Assembly (NCBI GenBank): GCA_030068075.1
Contig: CM057831.1
Span: 9,281,370 to 9,345,369 of the forward strand
Origin: Paguma larvata
Lineage: Eukaryota; Chordata; Mammalia; Carnivora; Viverridae
Direction: 5' to 3'
DNA length: 64,000 nt
Of the stretch, positions 22,812-31,165 are shown piece by piece. The stretch's first letter is position 1. Each line of letters begins with the position of its first letter. The position numbers and the translations under genes are program-made. The notes under the pieces were generated by a model that saw only the letters and a program-made list of their open reading frames with translations, was not told where the DNA came from and made no database searches.

Positions 22812-23029
22812 GGGGCGCCTGGGTGGCTCAGTTAGTTACGCATCCGACTTCGGCTCAGGTCATGATCTCACGGTCCTTGGGTTCGAACCCCAAGTCAGGC
22901 TCTGTGCTGACAGCTCAGAGCCTGGAGCCTGCTTTGGATTCTGTGTCTCCCTCTCTCTCTGCCCCTCCCCAGCTTCATGCTCTTTCTCTGTTTCTCAAAA
23001 ATAAAAGTAAACATTGAAAAAATAAAATT
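22812..23029 (+). mobile_element. SINEC (felid), first of a tandem pair
   Basis: Complete sense copy with head GGGGCGCCTGGGTGGCTCAG and tail AAAATAAAAGTAAACATTG, directly followed by a second copy. AATAATAATGTATC precedes it at 22796-22809, and the same 14 bases follow the second copy. Confidence 0.97.
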
Positions 23030-23267
23030 GGGGCGCCTGAGTGGCCCAGCCGGTTTAGCCTCCGACTTCAGCTTAGGTCATGATATCGTGGTCTGTAAGT
23101 TCGAGTCCCGCATCGGGCTCTGTGCTAAAAGCTCAGAGCCTGGAACGTGCTTCGGATTCTGTGTCTCCATCTCTCTATCCCTCCGTCACTAGTGCTCTGT
23201 CTCTCTCTCTCTCTCAAAAATAAAAATAAACATCAAAAAAATTTTTAAATAAATAAAATAAAATAAA
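23030..23267 (+). mobile_element. SINEC (felid), second of a tandem pair
   Basis: Starts GGGGCGCCTGAGTGGCCCAG immediately after the tail of the first copy. It has a long A-rich tail with AAATAAAATAAAATAAAAAT, then AATAATAATGTATC at 23268-23281. More diverged than its neighbour (GTCATGATATCGTGGTC, GCTAAAAGCTCAG). Confidence 0.96.
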
Positions 23268-23445
23268 AATAATAATGTATCATTATTGGTTCAACTGTAA
23301 CCAATGTGCCACACTAATGCAGGATGTTAATAATACTACTACTGTGAGGGGGAGGATGGAGGGGATATATGGGAACTGTCTGTATTTTCAACTCAATCTC
23401 TCTGTAAACCTAAAACTGCTTTAAAAAATTAAGTCTATTAATTAA

Positions 23446-24714
23446 AAAAATAAAAATAGCCAAAATGGAAATCACCCAAGAGGGGCAAATGGTTAAACCA
23501 CCGGTGGTGGGTACATGCATGGCAGGCAACACCACTCAGGAACCAAAGGGATGAAAACTGAGAGCCACAGAGGCACACGCGCACACACACACGTACACAC
23601 ACATCCTCCGTTCTAGTGATGGAGCACTCAACTGCTGTATGACCTCAGGCAAACACCGCAGGGTCTGGACCCCAGTGTGGCCCCATGGGGACCTTCTCCC
23701 TCAATCCCTCTCACTGCCTCACTCACATCCAAGACAGCAAGGATGAAATGAAGCCAAATTGATCCCTCTCTCGTCCCCAAGAAGCAATAAGCTCTCCAGG
23801 GCCCTCGCTCGTTGGCAGCCCTGATGGCTTCTCCCCTCCCCGCCAAGCACCCGGGGACTCTCCTCTGCTGGGACGGAGCCAGGGCCTGGCCCTGCAGGAC
23901 CCCGAGCCCGTGCACCGGTGGTAGAAGCCACCTTCCCCATCCCTCAAGGCTCCAGCCTCTCTGGAGTCCCTACTGCTCACCTTCCCCTCCCGTCCCTTCT
24001 CTCCTTCTGCGCTCCTGACTTACCCATACATCACCAGGAAGGCGATACCCTTTAAAAAAAAAAAAAAACCATTTTGCTCTGAACTAACAGAGTCAGGCCT
24101 CATTGTTCCCAATATCACCAAGCAATTTCTGAGCTAGGGGAGTGTTGAATTGGCGCAGGAAGATGGGCAATTGGTCAGGGTCAGCTGACAGGGAGGGGAG
24201 TGGAGGTTGAGGGCTCCCGGGAGGTGGGAGATGGGCTCGGCTCACAACCAGTAAAGAAGGACTCTGGAGGTGCAAGTAGAGGTGACACCCTAATATTTTC
24301 TGTCTCTTCTCTTGCGAACCCACTCATCACGCTCAACTATGGATTCACCTGGAATGTAACTTCTTTACCGATGGACAAAATCTCCTTTAGAAAAGAATGC
24401 CAATTTGCCCTAAGAGCTCGACCCTCTTTGCAGCAAGTTACAACAGCAGAAATTCCAGCCAAAGGGAGTTTGGGCATCTCCAGGACCCAGAGAACAATGA
24501 CCAGTTTCCGCCTGCCTAAGGAACTACCAAATGTCGTTCAAGGAAGGGTCCCCAAGTCCCTCGTCTAGGAAACCGCTAACCCAACTCTGAGAGAATTATT
24601 TGCCCCTGCACCTACACCATGACATTTGGCTCTTGCACAAAGTGAGCCCCTCTCACGTTTATTTAGCTCCTAGATGCATGATACAAACACTGCACCGAGC
24701 TCCGCATGGTAACA
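23446..24714. other. noncoding sequence, nothing assigned
   Basis: Includes an AC-rich patch at 23577-23602, an A-run at 24053-24067 and a unique AT-richer patch around 24320-24500 (ATGGATTCACCTGG, CCAATTTGCCC, AACAATGACC). A 122-codon frame at 24200-24568 has no recognisable domain. Confidence 0.45.
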
Positions 24715-24816
24715 ACCTCATTATTTTATCAGCAGGAACCATATCTGTTTATTTATCTTTCCAATTTTCCAGTCCCAAATACTGGTCCAGACACAGAGTA
24801 GGGACTTCACCCACGT
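24715..24816 (+). repeat. L2 LINE 3' end fragment
   Basis: 'CAGCAGGAACCATATCTGTTTATTTATCTTTCC...CCAGACACAGAGTAGGGACTTCACC' resembles the L2 3' end ('gggaccatgtctta...cacagagtaggtgctcaat'). Short and diverged. Confidence 0.45.
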
Positions 24817-24833
24817 TAAGTGAACAGAATACT

Positions 24834-25006
24834 GGGACGCCTGGGTGGCTCAGTTGGTTAAGTGTCCGACTTCAGCTCTGGTTATTATCTCACAGTTCAT
24901 GAGTTCGAGCCCCGTATTGGGATCACTGCTGTCAGCTCAGAGCCTGCTTAGGATTCTCTCCTCCTTCTCTCTCTGTCCCTCCCCCCTACCCCAACATTAA
25001 AATAAA
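24834..25006 (+). mobile_element. SINEC (felid), short copy with long TSD
   Basis: Sense copy with head GGGACGCCTGGGTGGCTCAG and CT-rich tail ending CATTAAAATAAA. TSD AAGTGAACAGAATACT (24818-24833) versus AAGTGAACAGAATATT (25007-25022), 15 of 16 identical. Lacks the GGAGCC repeat in the body (CTCAGAGCCTGCTTAGG). Confidence 0.96.
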
Positions 25007-25133
25007 AAGTGAACAGAATATTCTAGTGGCTGTACAATTCTGGAAACAGAATTGTTGATTGACTGACACCAATTACCAAAGGGGACACCAAAAAACTCTT
25101 AAGAGAAAACAATGCATTTCCACAGTCCTAGAA

Positions 25134-25569
25134 CAGCGCCATCCAAGAGAGCTGTCCATGATGGTGTGGATATTTCATATCCAAGATGCCCCAGCTACTA
25201 AATATGGAGGGCTACTGAGCACTTGCAATGTGGCTAGTATGATCAAGAAACTAAATTTTACATTTTAATTAATTTTATATTTTTATCTTTTTTAAAAATA
25301 AGATTCTTTAAAGTTTATTTATTTGAGAGAGAGTGCGAACAAGGAAGGGGCAGAGAGAGAGGGAGAGAGAGAGAGAGTTGCAAGCAGGCTCTGCACTCTC
25401 AGCATGGAGCCGAATGCAGGGCTCGAACTCACGAACTATGAGATCATGACCTGAGCCGAGATCAAAGGTCAGACCCTTAACTGACTGAGCCACAGAGGGG
25501 CCCCCATTTGAATTCATTTTAATTTAAACAGCCACACATGGCTGATGGCTACCAAACTGGACACTGCGG
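25134..25569. mobile_element. hAT-type DNA transposon with a nested SINE
   Basis: Left end CAGCGCCATCCAAGAGAGC and right end TGGCTACCAAACTGGACACTGCGG are the inverted ends of a known mammalian non-autonomous element ('cagtgctgtccaat...ggctaccgtattggacagcg'). GCTACTGAGCACTTGCAATG and CCACACATGGCTGATGG lie inside. Flanked by TCCTAGAA (25126-25133) and ATCTAGAA (25570-25577), an 8-bp TSD with one mismatch as expected for hAT. Split by an antisense SINE. Confidence 0.6.
25306..25504 (-). mobile_element. SINEC (felid), antisense, inside hAT element
   Basis: AAAGTTTATTTATTTGAGAG, then (GA)-rich sequence, AACTATGAGATCATGACCTG, ending TGAGCCACAGAGGGGCCCCC. The head's GGCGCC has decayed. Its position between the two halves of the hAT element shows it is the younger insert. 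Confidence 0.94.
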
Positions 25570-25639
25570 ATCTAGAAAGAGGTGCCTCTGGAGATGATAA
25601 GCGAAATGAACACGGAAGTTGCCGTTGAGAACTTGGTGC

Positions 25640-25905
25640 CACCACATGTGCAGTAACAAACAGCATGGGCTCTAGGTAACACTGTCGTGGGTTCGAATCC
25701 CCGCCTCACAGGTTACTAGCTAGTTACTTAACCCTCTGTGCTTCTGTTCATCACCTGAATGACAAGAATAACACTGACCATGGAGGATTGCTATGAGGGT
25801 CAAAAGAGCTAATACATTTAAACAGCGTCTCCCATATACTGACTATTCAATAAATATTGTTATGAGTACTGGCACATAGTAGGCATTAAAAATATTTGTT
25901 GAGTC
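25640..25905 (+). repeat. MIR SINE, near full length
   Basis: Sense MIR: 'ACAGCATGGGCTCTAGGTAACACTGTCGTGGGTTCGAATCCC...CACAGGTTACTAGCTAGTTACTTAACCCTCTGTGCTTC...CCTGAATGACAAGAATAACACTGACC...GATTGCTATGAGGGTCAAAAGAGCTAATACATTTAAACAGCG', with a tail ending 'CACATAGTAGGCATTAAAAATATTTG'. One of the best preserved MIRs in the window. Confidence 0.8.
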
Positions 25906-25924
25906 TGAACGTGTATCTACAAAA

Positions 25925-26090
25925 GAATATTTGGTAACGTGTGTTGAACTTACCGGATGTCAAGCACTGTGCTAAGAACCTGACAATAACACTGAGAGCG
26001 AAGTATGATTATCTACATATTAAAGGTGAGAAACTCAGGCTAAAGAAGATTAACGAGCGCGTCCAGCTTCCAACTGACACTATGCCTGAT
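25925..26090 (-). repeat. MIR SINE, antisense
   Basis: 'TGTGTTGAACTTACCGGATGTCAAGCACTGTGCTAAGAACCTGACAATAACACTGAGAGCGAAGTATGATTATCTACATATTAAAGGTGAGAAACTCAGGC' reads as reverse MIR. It lies tail-to-tail with the preceding sense copy. Confidence 0.7.
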
Positions 26091-26218
26091 TCCAGAATCT
26101 CTGCTCAGTCTGTTTCTTCGTCTGTACACTGAGCATTACAATAGTATCTATACGACACATTTGGCAAGTAGATAATAAACGAGATAATGCATGTGGCCTG
26201 TGCTTAGGATAAAGCTAG

Positions 26219-26433
26219 GGGTTGGGGACAATTTGGCCCCCGGGAGGCATTTGGCAATGTCTGGAGACATCTGGGTTGTCACGACTGAGAGAGAGGACTT
26301 GCTACTGGTGTCCAGTGGGTAGAGATCAGGGCTGCTGCTGAACACCGTACAGCGCCCAGGACAGACCCCCATGACAAAGAATAATCTGCCCCAAAGTGCC
26401 AATAGCACTGAGGTTAAGAAATGCTGGTCTAGA
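26219..26433 (+). mobile_element. MER5A-type hAT-Charlie DNA transposon
   Basis: Clear match along its length: 'GGGGACAATTTGGCCCCCGGGAGGCATTTGGCAATGTCTGGAGACATCTGGGTTGTCACGACTG', 'TGCTACTGGTGTCCAGTGGGTAGAGATCAGGGCTGCTGCTGAACA', 'AGGACAGACCCCCATGACAAAGAATAATCTGCCCCAAAGTGCCAATAGCACTGAGGTTAAGAAATGCTGG'. Non-autonomous, ancient, close to full MER5A length. Confidence 0.88.
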
Positions 26434-26705
26434 CCGCACAGAGTGTGGTCGATCGGTGCTAGCAATGAGAGAAAAAGGGAAGTGAAGTCACAAATTTCAA
26501 AAGGCACGCCTTTGGTTCAGAGCCTAGAAGAGCTGTCCCAGAGCAGGATGGTAGGCTCGGGGAAATTATTCCGTGCTTCACGTCACAGAGAGCTACCACT
26601 TGCCACATGAAAGAACAGTGGGCCTGGCTCTGCAGGGCACGTGCTTGACAATCAAAGTCCCCGCTCTCTAGATACTTGTGATGAAATTCCACCAATGCGA
26701 GGGAA

Positions 26706-26737
<32 letters not shown>

Positions 26738-27055
26738 GAGAAGCCAGTGGGTTGAGCCACCCAAGGCAACAAGGTGGGGGTGAGGATGGGGACCGTGTGA
26801 AATCGCTCTATCCCTTTCCTCTATTTCACGGGGGAGAAGTAGAGAGGGCAGAGGAAGAGCCCAGGGCCGCAGGCAATGTGGACAAAAAGCACAGAGTTCC
26901 TGAAGAGGCGGGAACTCCATGAACCCCAGTCACTCCCTGTACCCCAATTTCCCTAGGTACCAAGTATGAACGATACATTCTGCTCCTCCATTTGACTGCA
27001 CGTTGCCCAATCTCCGACTAAGTCAGCTTGTCAGCCGAACACCATCCTCCACGCC
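26434..27055. other. noncoding sequence with a GA microsatellite
   Basis: Unique DNA. A (GA)n run lies at 26706-26737. The 153-codon minus-strand frame across it contains a Ser/Leu repeat made by the microsatellite and is not a gene. Confidence 0.55.
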
Positions 27056-27059
27056 ACTC

Positions 27060-27205
27060 CCCCTTCCTGGGCACTTACTGTACCTCATCCACGGCACTGG
27101 AAGCAAAGTTTCATTTAGCTTCACAACAGCCCTAATTTACAGATAAAGTAACTGAGGCCAGACCAGACAGCCAGACTCCAGGCAGGGCACAGGTCTTAAT
27201 CATCA
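27060..27205 (-). repeat. MIR SINE, antisense
   Basis: 'CTGGGCACTTACTGTACCTCATCCACGGCACTGG...CATTTAGCTTCACAACAGCCCTAATTTACAGATAAAGTAACTGAGGCC...AGGTCTTAATCATCAGGCTG' reads as reverse MIR. Confidence 0.65.
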
Positions 27206-27544
27206 GGCTGACCCTCTTGGCATCAATCCGGAGCCTGAACAATGAATGAAATGGGCCCAGGTGATGCTCTGCCCCATGTACTTGTACCGGAACTTGACGG
27301 AAGGGGAGGAGTTCTCCTGACAGACTCGGAGGGAGAAGTGAGGACGAGGCGCTCCCAGCAGAGGGACTTGTGTGAACAAAGACAGAAGTGAGCAAGGCAG
27401 CTGAAAGTGGGGAAAAGGAGGATTCCAGCTTGATCGGAGCTGGGGGGGACAAGATGGGACCTTCTTGTGAGGTGCACAAACGAAGAGGGGGCTCGGCTGT
27501 GGGCGTCCAAGAGCATCTTCTAGATGGGGGCGGATTCGTGTTAG
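27206..27544. other. noncoding sequence, nothing assigned
   Basis: Unique stretch between a MIR and candidate element F. It may include a faint trace of the old dispersed repeat seen at 10.4 kb. No gene seen. Confidence 0.4.
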
Positions 27545-27775
27545 CAACGCTTCAAAAGGGATTTGCAAGGGAATTATTTATGGTGGTAACAAGCAAGCAC
27601 TCATTCACTGCAGAGCCCACATTATACAAACACAGCACTGAGCTCTGCCAGTGAAGGCCCTAATGCCACTCTAAATTAAATTCATCAGTGTCTTAATTAA
27701 GATCTATATTTAGTTCTTAATTAAAGGGGAGAGAAAAATCCACGACGGTGCATGGCAGAGATCTGAAATGGAGAT
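27545..27775. promoter_or_regulatory. candidate conserved noncoding element F
   Basis: AT-rich block with the perfect palindrome CTTAATTAAG at 27692-27701 and a second CTTAATTAAAG at 27716-27726, plus TCTAAATTAAATTC and GGAATTATTTATGG. Paired TTAATTA cores within 25 bp are a typical homeodomain-bound arrangement. No repeat matches. Function inferred. Confidence 0.45.
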
Positions 27776-27924
27776 AAATCATCTTCCTGCCAGCGTCCTG
27801 GGCACCTGCCCACTCACTCTCAAGACCTAGCCCCCTGCCACGACAGGTCATCTTTCAATCCTCCCTTCCCCCTTCCCTTCCTTCGTTCTTTCCTGCCTCC
27901 TTCTTGCATTCGTCTCTTCTTTAA

Positions 27925-28050
27925 TTCCTTCTACATCTACTTACTGAGCCCCTATGTGCCAGGAACTGAGATTCGATTCTGGGGCACAGTAGGAAATAAA
28001 ATAGAGCCGGTCCCTGTACTCAAGGAGAGTGCACTCCAGAGAAGGACACC
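27925..28050 (+). repeat. old dispersed mammalian repeat (family not assigned)
   Basis: 'CTACTTACTGAGCCCCTATGTGCCAGGAACTGAGATTCGATTCTGGGGCACAGTAGGAAATAAAATAGAGCCGGTCCCTGTACTCAAGG' is the head of the same repeat class seen at 10.15 kb. Confidence 0.45.
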
Positions 28051-29059
28051 AATGGATACATACGTGTGTCGACTCTGAAACCCTGTGGGTGTCCCCTGCT
28101 CTCCAGGTGCTTCCAGCGGGAAGAATTCCGGTGTCCAGACACTCTGGCTGATGCCCTGGTGGATGCCTGCATCCTATCAGCCAGAGAGAGCCTTGAGGAG
28201 TAGCCATTTGGGTCCTCCTGTTTTCCTGCCCCCATCGTGCCGCGCTCCAAGCTCTCATGTAAGTCGAGGGTAGTCCCTCAGGACCCCCGTTCCACTCCCC
28301 CATCCTCTCCAGCAAAGGATGAAGGCTGGTTGTCAAGAGGATGAGGAAGGGGTCTGTGAGCTTCCCTTAAGATCCTAAGATTCTCTGACACCTACTGGGC
28401 CCCTGGACCCTGGGAGTGGCTTCACTGCACGGGGTTTATGAAGGAAGATCACAGAACATAGGACATCACCGTCACAAATACCGTTGCTGCCAGGCAGTCT
28501 GAGTTCCGGGGGAGGTCAAGTGACTTGGTCAAGTCAACAGAATCGGCAGAGGGCAAGAGTAAAATACATATCTGTTTGGGGCCAAGGACTGTATCCAACA
28601 GGTCGCAAACGTGGGTATGACGGAATTCCTGCCCTCAGCACCGCTGATGGGGGAAAGGGGAGACAGTGCAAATTAGAAGGCGGAGTCTTGCAGCCCGCAG
28701 GCTGGCCATCTGGATTATCGGTGAAATCTAACCCCGCTGTGTGTCCTCATCCCCCAGAAAATGTTCTTCTCCGGGCCCTCCCCGTGCTCAGTGCAAAGCA
28801 GGGATGCAGTGGGTGGGGAAGGAGGGCCACCCAAATGGCGGGGACAGCACAATGCCACTGAGCTGCAACAGAGGCTGCCCTCCTCGCTCAGGAAATGACT
28901 GGAAGCATAAGGCAAGCTGCGTTTGGGCTGAGTGTCCAAGATGGCAGAGTCTGTTAGGGAACAATGGGGCGCAAGGGCACCCCGGTAGGGGAAAGAGATG
29001 GTGCAAAGGTACAGAATCAGGAAAACGGAGCGAGTTAGGAAAATGGGAGCAATTCTTGT
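28051..29059. other. noncoding sequence upstream of CpG island
   Basis: Unique sequence leading into the CpG island. Frames on both strands (up to 179 codons) run into the island and reflect its GC content. No TATA box or clear start site visible. Confidence 0.45.
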
Positions 29060-29489
29060 GTGGCGGGAGGAGATGGGGCAGGCGGGGCGGGAAAGGATGG
29101 CTGGCGCCGGCCTGGGAAAGCCTTGAACGCCGGCATTTCGCTCCTGCGCTCAGCCTCGGCCGAAGGTTCAGCGCTGCGCTCGCCGAAGAGAACGCGGCGG
29201 TCCTCGCGGGCGTCCGGCCGGGGTCCCCACGGAAGAGCCGGGTAGCGCCCTGCACCTCCGGGCAGAAAATCGACAGATAAGCACCCCGCCTCACAGCGCG
29301 CGCTCCCGTTGGAGCTCGCGCCCTGCGGCCGCAGAAGCGGCGCCGAAGCCCGGAGCCCCTGCGGGCGCAGCGGGTCTGGGAAGCGGCGGGGGCGAGCGCC
29401 GCTCCGGCCGCGAAAGTTAACTTGGCACAATCGGCGCATCAAAGAGGCGCAGCTGCGACTCGCCGAGCCCGCACAGCTTTCTTCTCGCC

Positions 29490-29670
29490 GCTCCCTTCTC
29501 CCCGATTAATCAGCCGCTACAGCGCGGCGCTTTGATCCCCGAAATCAAACCCTTCGTCTGATGGGTGACTTGATGTTATGCTAATCCGAGCTGATTGAGC
29601 TGAGATAATTACACTGCATCCAGGTTTCCTGGGAGTTCCGAATAAATATTGATGCACATCTGTCCTCCGC
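29490..29670. promoter_or_regulatory. candidate conserved element G inside CpG island
   Basis: Motif-dense block between the two CpG peaks. It has palindromic GATTAATC (29504-29511); TTTGAT and its inverse ATCAAA (29531-29536 and 29544-29549), a TCF/LEF-like inverted pair; octamer-like ATGCTAAT (29578-29585); TGATTGA (29592-29598); and TAATTAC (29606-29612). No repeat and no frame of note. Function inferred. Confidence 0.5.
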
Positions 29671-29869
29671 TCAGGTGTAGAGGGGAGTTTTGCTCCGGCA
29701 ACAGTTTCGGCCGGCCCGGGCAACGCGCGCGCGCCCGCCGCCAGCCGCCAGCCTTCGCCGCCGCGCGCAGAGGCGGCGACCCCCGCGGGACGCCAGGAAC
29801 TTCGCTGCGCTGGGCCCTGGGGGCGCCCGGGGAGGTGGCGGAGACCCGGAGCTTTGCGATTCCGGGGAC

Positions 29870-29990
29870 GGCTTTGAGTCTCAGTGCCTGGCTACCGGCT
29901 GTGTGGTCTTGGACAAGTCACTTAACCTCCTGAGCCCCAGAGTTTACGAATTTTTCTGGATTGCGGCAGAGATTAAATGAGATGCGTGAA
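29870..29990 (+). repeat. MIR SINE inside CpG island
   Basis: 'GCTTTGAGTCTCAGTGCCTGGCTACCGGCTGTGTGGTCTTGGACAAGTCACTTAACCTCCTGAGCCCCAG...GCAGAGATTAAATGAGATGCGTG' reads as sense MIR. The well-kept core within the island is notable. Confidence 0.75.
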
Positions 29991-30164
29991 AAGAGGTTGA
30001 AATGGGTGTAGTCGCACTTGGCCTTGCGGCGGCCCTCACCCCCACCCCCAGCCCCTCCCCAAGAGCTGGGGCTGGGATTGGGGGAAGGGGCTGGGAGGCC
30101 AGGCGCCCTAACCCGGGCATCCTCTGCGCCAACGCTCGCGGGGAGCCGCGCGCTCCAGCCGGTA

Positions 30165-30305
30165 TAGAAATGAATAATAAAGCCGGCAAGCGTTTCAGTG
30201 ACGCCGCTCCTCCCCGCGGGCTAATTAGGTCGTGTTTGTAAAGCACTTCGAAGACAAAACGCGCCCCAAGTGTTAATTATCATTAGCCCCGTCCCAACAC
30301 GCTTC
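30165..30305. promoter_or_regulatory. candidate conserved element H at island edge
   Basis: Contains palindromic CTAATTAG (30221-30228), a forkhead-like TGTTTGT (30233-30239) and TTAATTATCATTAG (30273-30286), within CpG-containing sequence. Looks like element G in style. Function inferred. Confidence 0.42.
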
Positions 30306-30408
30306 CCGAACACAGCGCGCGAAGCCAGGAGCATCCCCTTGCCAGCCTGCTCGGCAGCGGCCCCGAGGGACTCGGAGACCCTAAGCGCGAGCAAGGCCGC
30401 CAGTCCTG

Positions 30409-30432
30409 ACCACCCCACCCCACCCCACCCCT
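30409..30432 (-). repeat. (CCCCA)n tract
   Basis: Four CCCC runs spaced by A: CACCCCACCCCACCCCACCC. The minus strand has four GGGG runs with single-base loops, a strong G-quadruplex pattern, at the edge of the CpG island. Confidence 0.75.
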
Positions 30433-30673
30433 GCTGGTTCTCGATCCCTTTCCCAGGCCCTCTGGAGAACAGGATGCAAGGACAGAGACGGGGGAGGAAA
30501 AAGAGCGGGGAAGAAGGCACGACTAACTGCAGATGCATCCATCCCAGGAAGGCGTCACTGAGGAGGAGCCGTATATTTTGGACGCGTAGGAGTCTGCCCA
30601 CGAATAGGACGCGGTGGTTTCCTAGTACTGAGGCTGCACAGACCTAAGCAATGTGTCTTCCTAAATCTTGCAG

Positions 30674-30744
30674 GTTCGTCCCTGGCTGCCTCCGGAACGC
30701 CGCGGCTCTTGACCAGAGACCCTGCTGCCCAATCCCCACCTCCT
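30674..30744 (+). other. candidate spliced exon (71 bp), low confidence
   Basis: Preceded by a pyrimidine-rich acceptor TGTCTTCCTAAATCTTGCAG (ending 30673), with a branch-point-like CCTAAG about 30 bases upstream. Followed by a strong donor CCT|GTAAGT (GT at 30745-30746). It lies 0.3 kb past the CpG island. The frame on either side is open, but the length is not a multiple of three. It could be exon 2 of an island-driven RNA, or chance. Confidence 0.2.
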
Positions 30745-30899
30745 GTAAGTCTGGGCCAGGGCTTCCAAGGACAGGGAAGCACAAACCGAACTCAGGCGGG
30801 TTCTGGATGTGCCAAGTAGAAATTCTGGCAGAACCCGCCCTTGCGCTCAGAGTTAGATTGCCCTGGAAGTCCTAAAACCCAGTGGGAACATTCTGTAGT

Positions 30900-31010
30900 C
30901 CTTCCTCCCACCTTTACGGGATGATTCTAAGGACCAGCCCCGTGAAGGGGCTCCATATCACACAGCCAGTTGGAAGCAGAGCCATATTCCAGTCTCCAGT
31001 CTTCTCTAGG
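30900..31010 (-). repeat. MIR SINE fragment, antisense
   Basis: 'AAGGGGCTCCATATCACACAGCCAGTTGGAAGCAGAGCCATATTCCAGTCTCCAGTC' resembles reverse MIR ('ggtcacacagctagtaagtggcagagccgggattcgaaccc'). Confidence 0.5.
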
Positions 31011-31038
31011 GCTCAGCTCTTCTAGATTGTTCCTCTTA

Positions 31039-31165
31039 ACAAACTGAGGGGAGAGGGGTGTGTGGGAGGGGGGACAGCAGGTGACAGGCACAGAAGAGGG
31101 CACTTATTGGGATGAGCACTGGGTGTTGTATGGAAACCAATCTGAAAATAAAACATTAAAAAAAA
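31039..31165 (+). mobile_element. feline-type L1, extreme 5' truncation
   Basis: Only the last part of an L1 3' end: AGAGGGCACTTATTGGGATG, AGCACTGGGTGTTGTATGG, AAACCAATCTGAAAATAAAA, then a poly-A. Flanked by a perfect 16-bp TSD, TAGATTGTTCCTCTTA, at 31023-31038 and 31166-31181. A recent, dead-on-arrival insert. Confidence 0.93.

Larger units (their letters stand above)
22595..23445 (+). mobile_element. old L1 3' end, split by two SINEs
   Basis: Left part: 'TATTACACATTTGTCAAAAACCCACAGAAGGCACAAAGTCAAGAGTGAACCCTAATGTAAGCTATGAAC'. Right part: 'ATTATTGGTTCAACTGTAACCAATGTGCCACACTAATGCAGGATGTTAATAATAC...TATGGGAACTGTCTGTA...CTGTAAACCTAAAACTGC'. Together they form a typical old L1 3' untranslated end. 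The SINE pair lies at the AATAATAATGTATC point. Confidence 0.75.
29060..30400. promoter_or_regulatory. CpG island, candidate promoter
   Basis: The only strongly CpG-dense stretch in the window. It is densest at 29100-29480 and 29680-29870 (GCGCGCGCCCGCCGCC), with a thinner continuation to about 30400. Two AT-rich motif blocks and one MIR fragment sit inside it. The direction of any transcription cannot be told from sequence. It could be the promoter of a long noncoding RNA, an alternative first exon, or an unmethylated regulatory island near a developmental gene. Confidence 0.6.

Noticed and set aside
28741..29442. Frames of 179, 168 and 135 codons at the CpG island
   Set aside because: Opposite strands over the same bases, and composition-driven. 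No start context, domain or splice pattern supports them.
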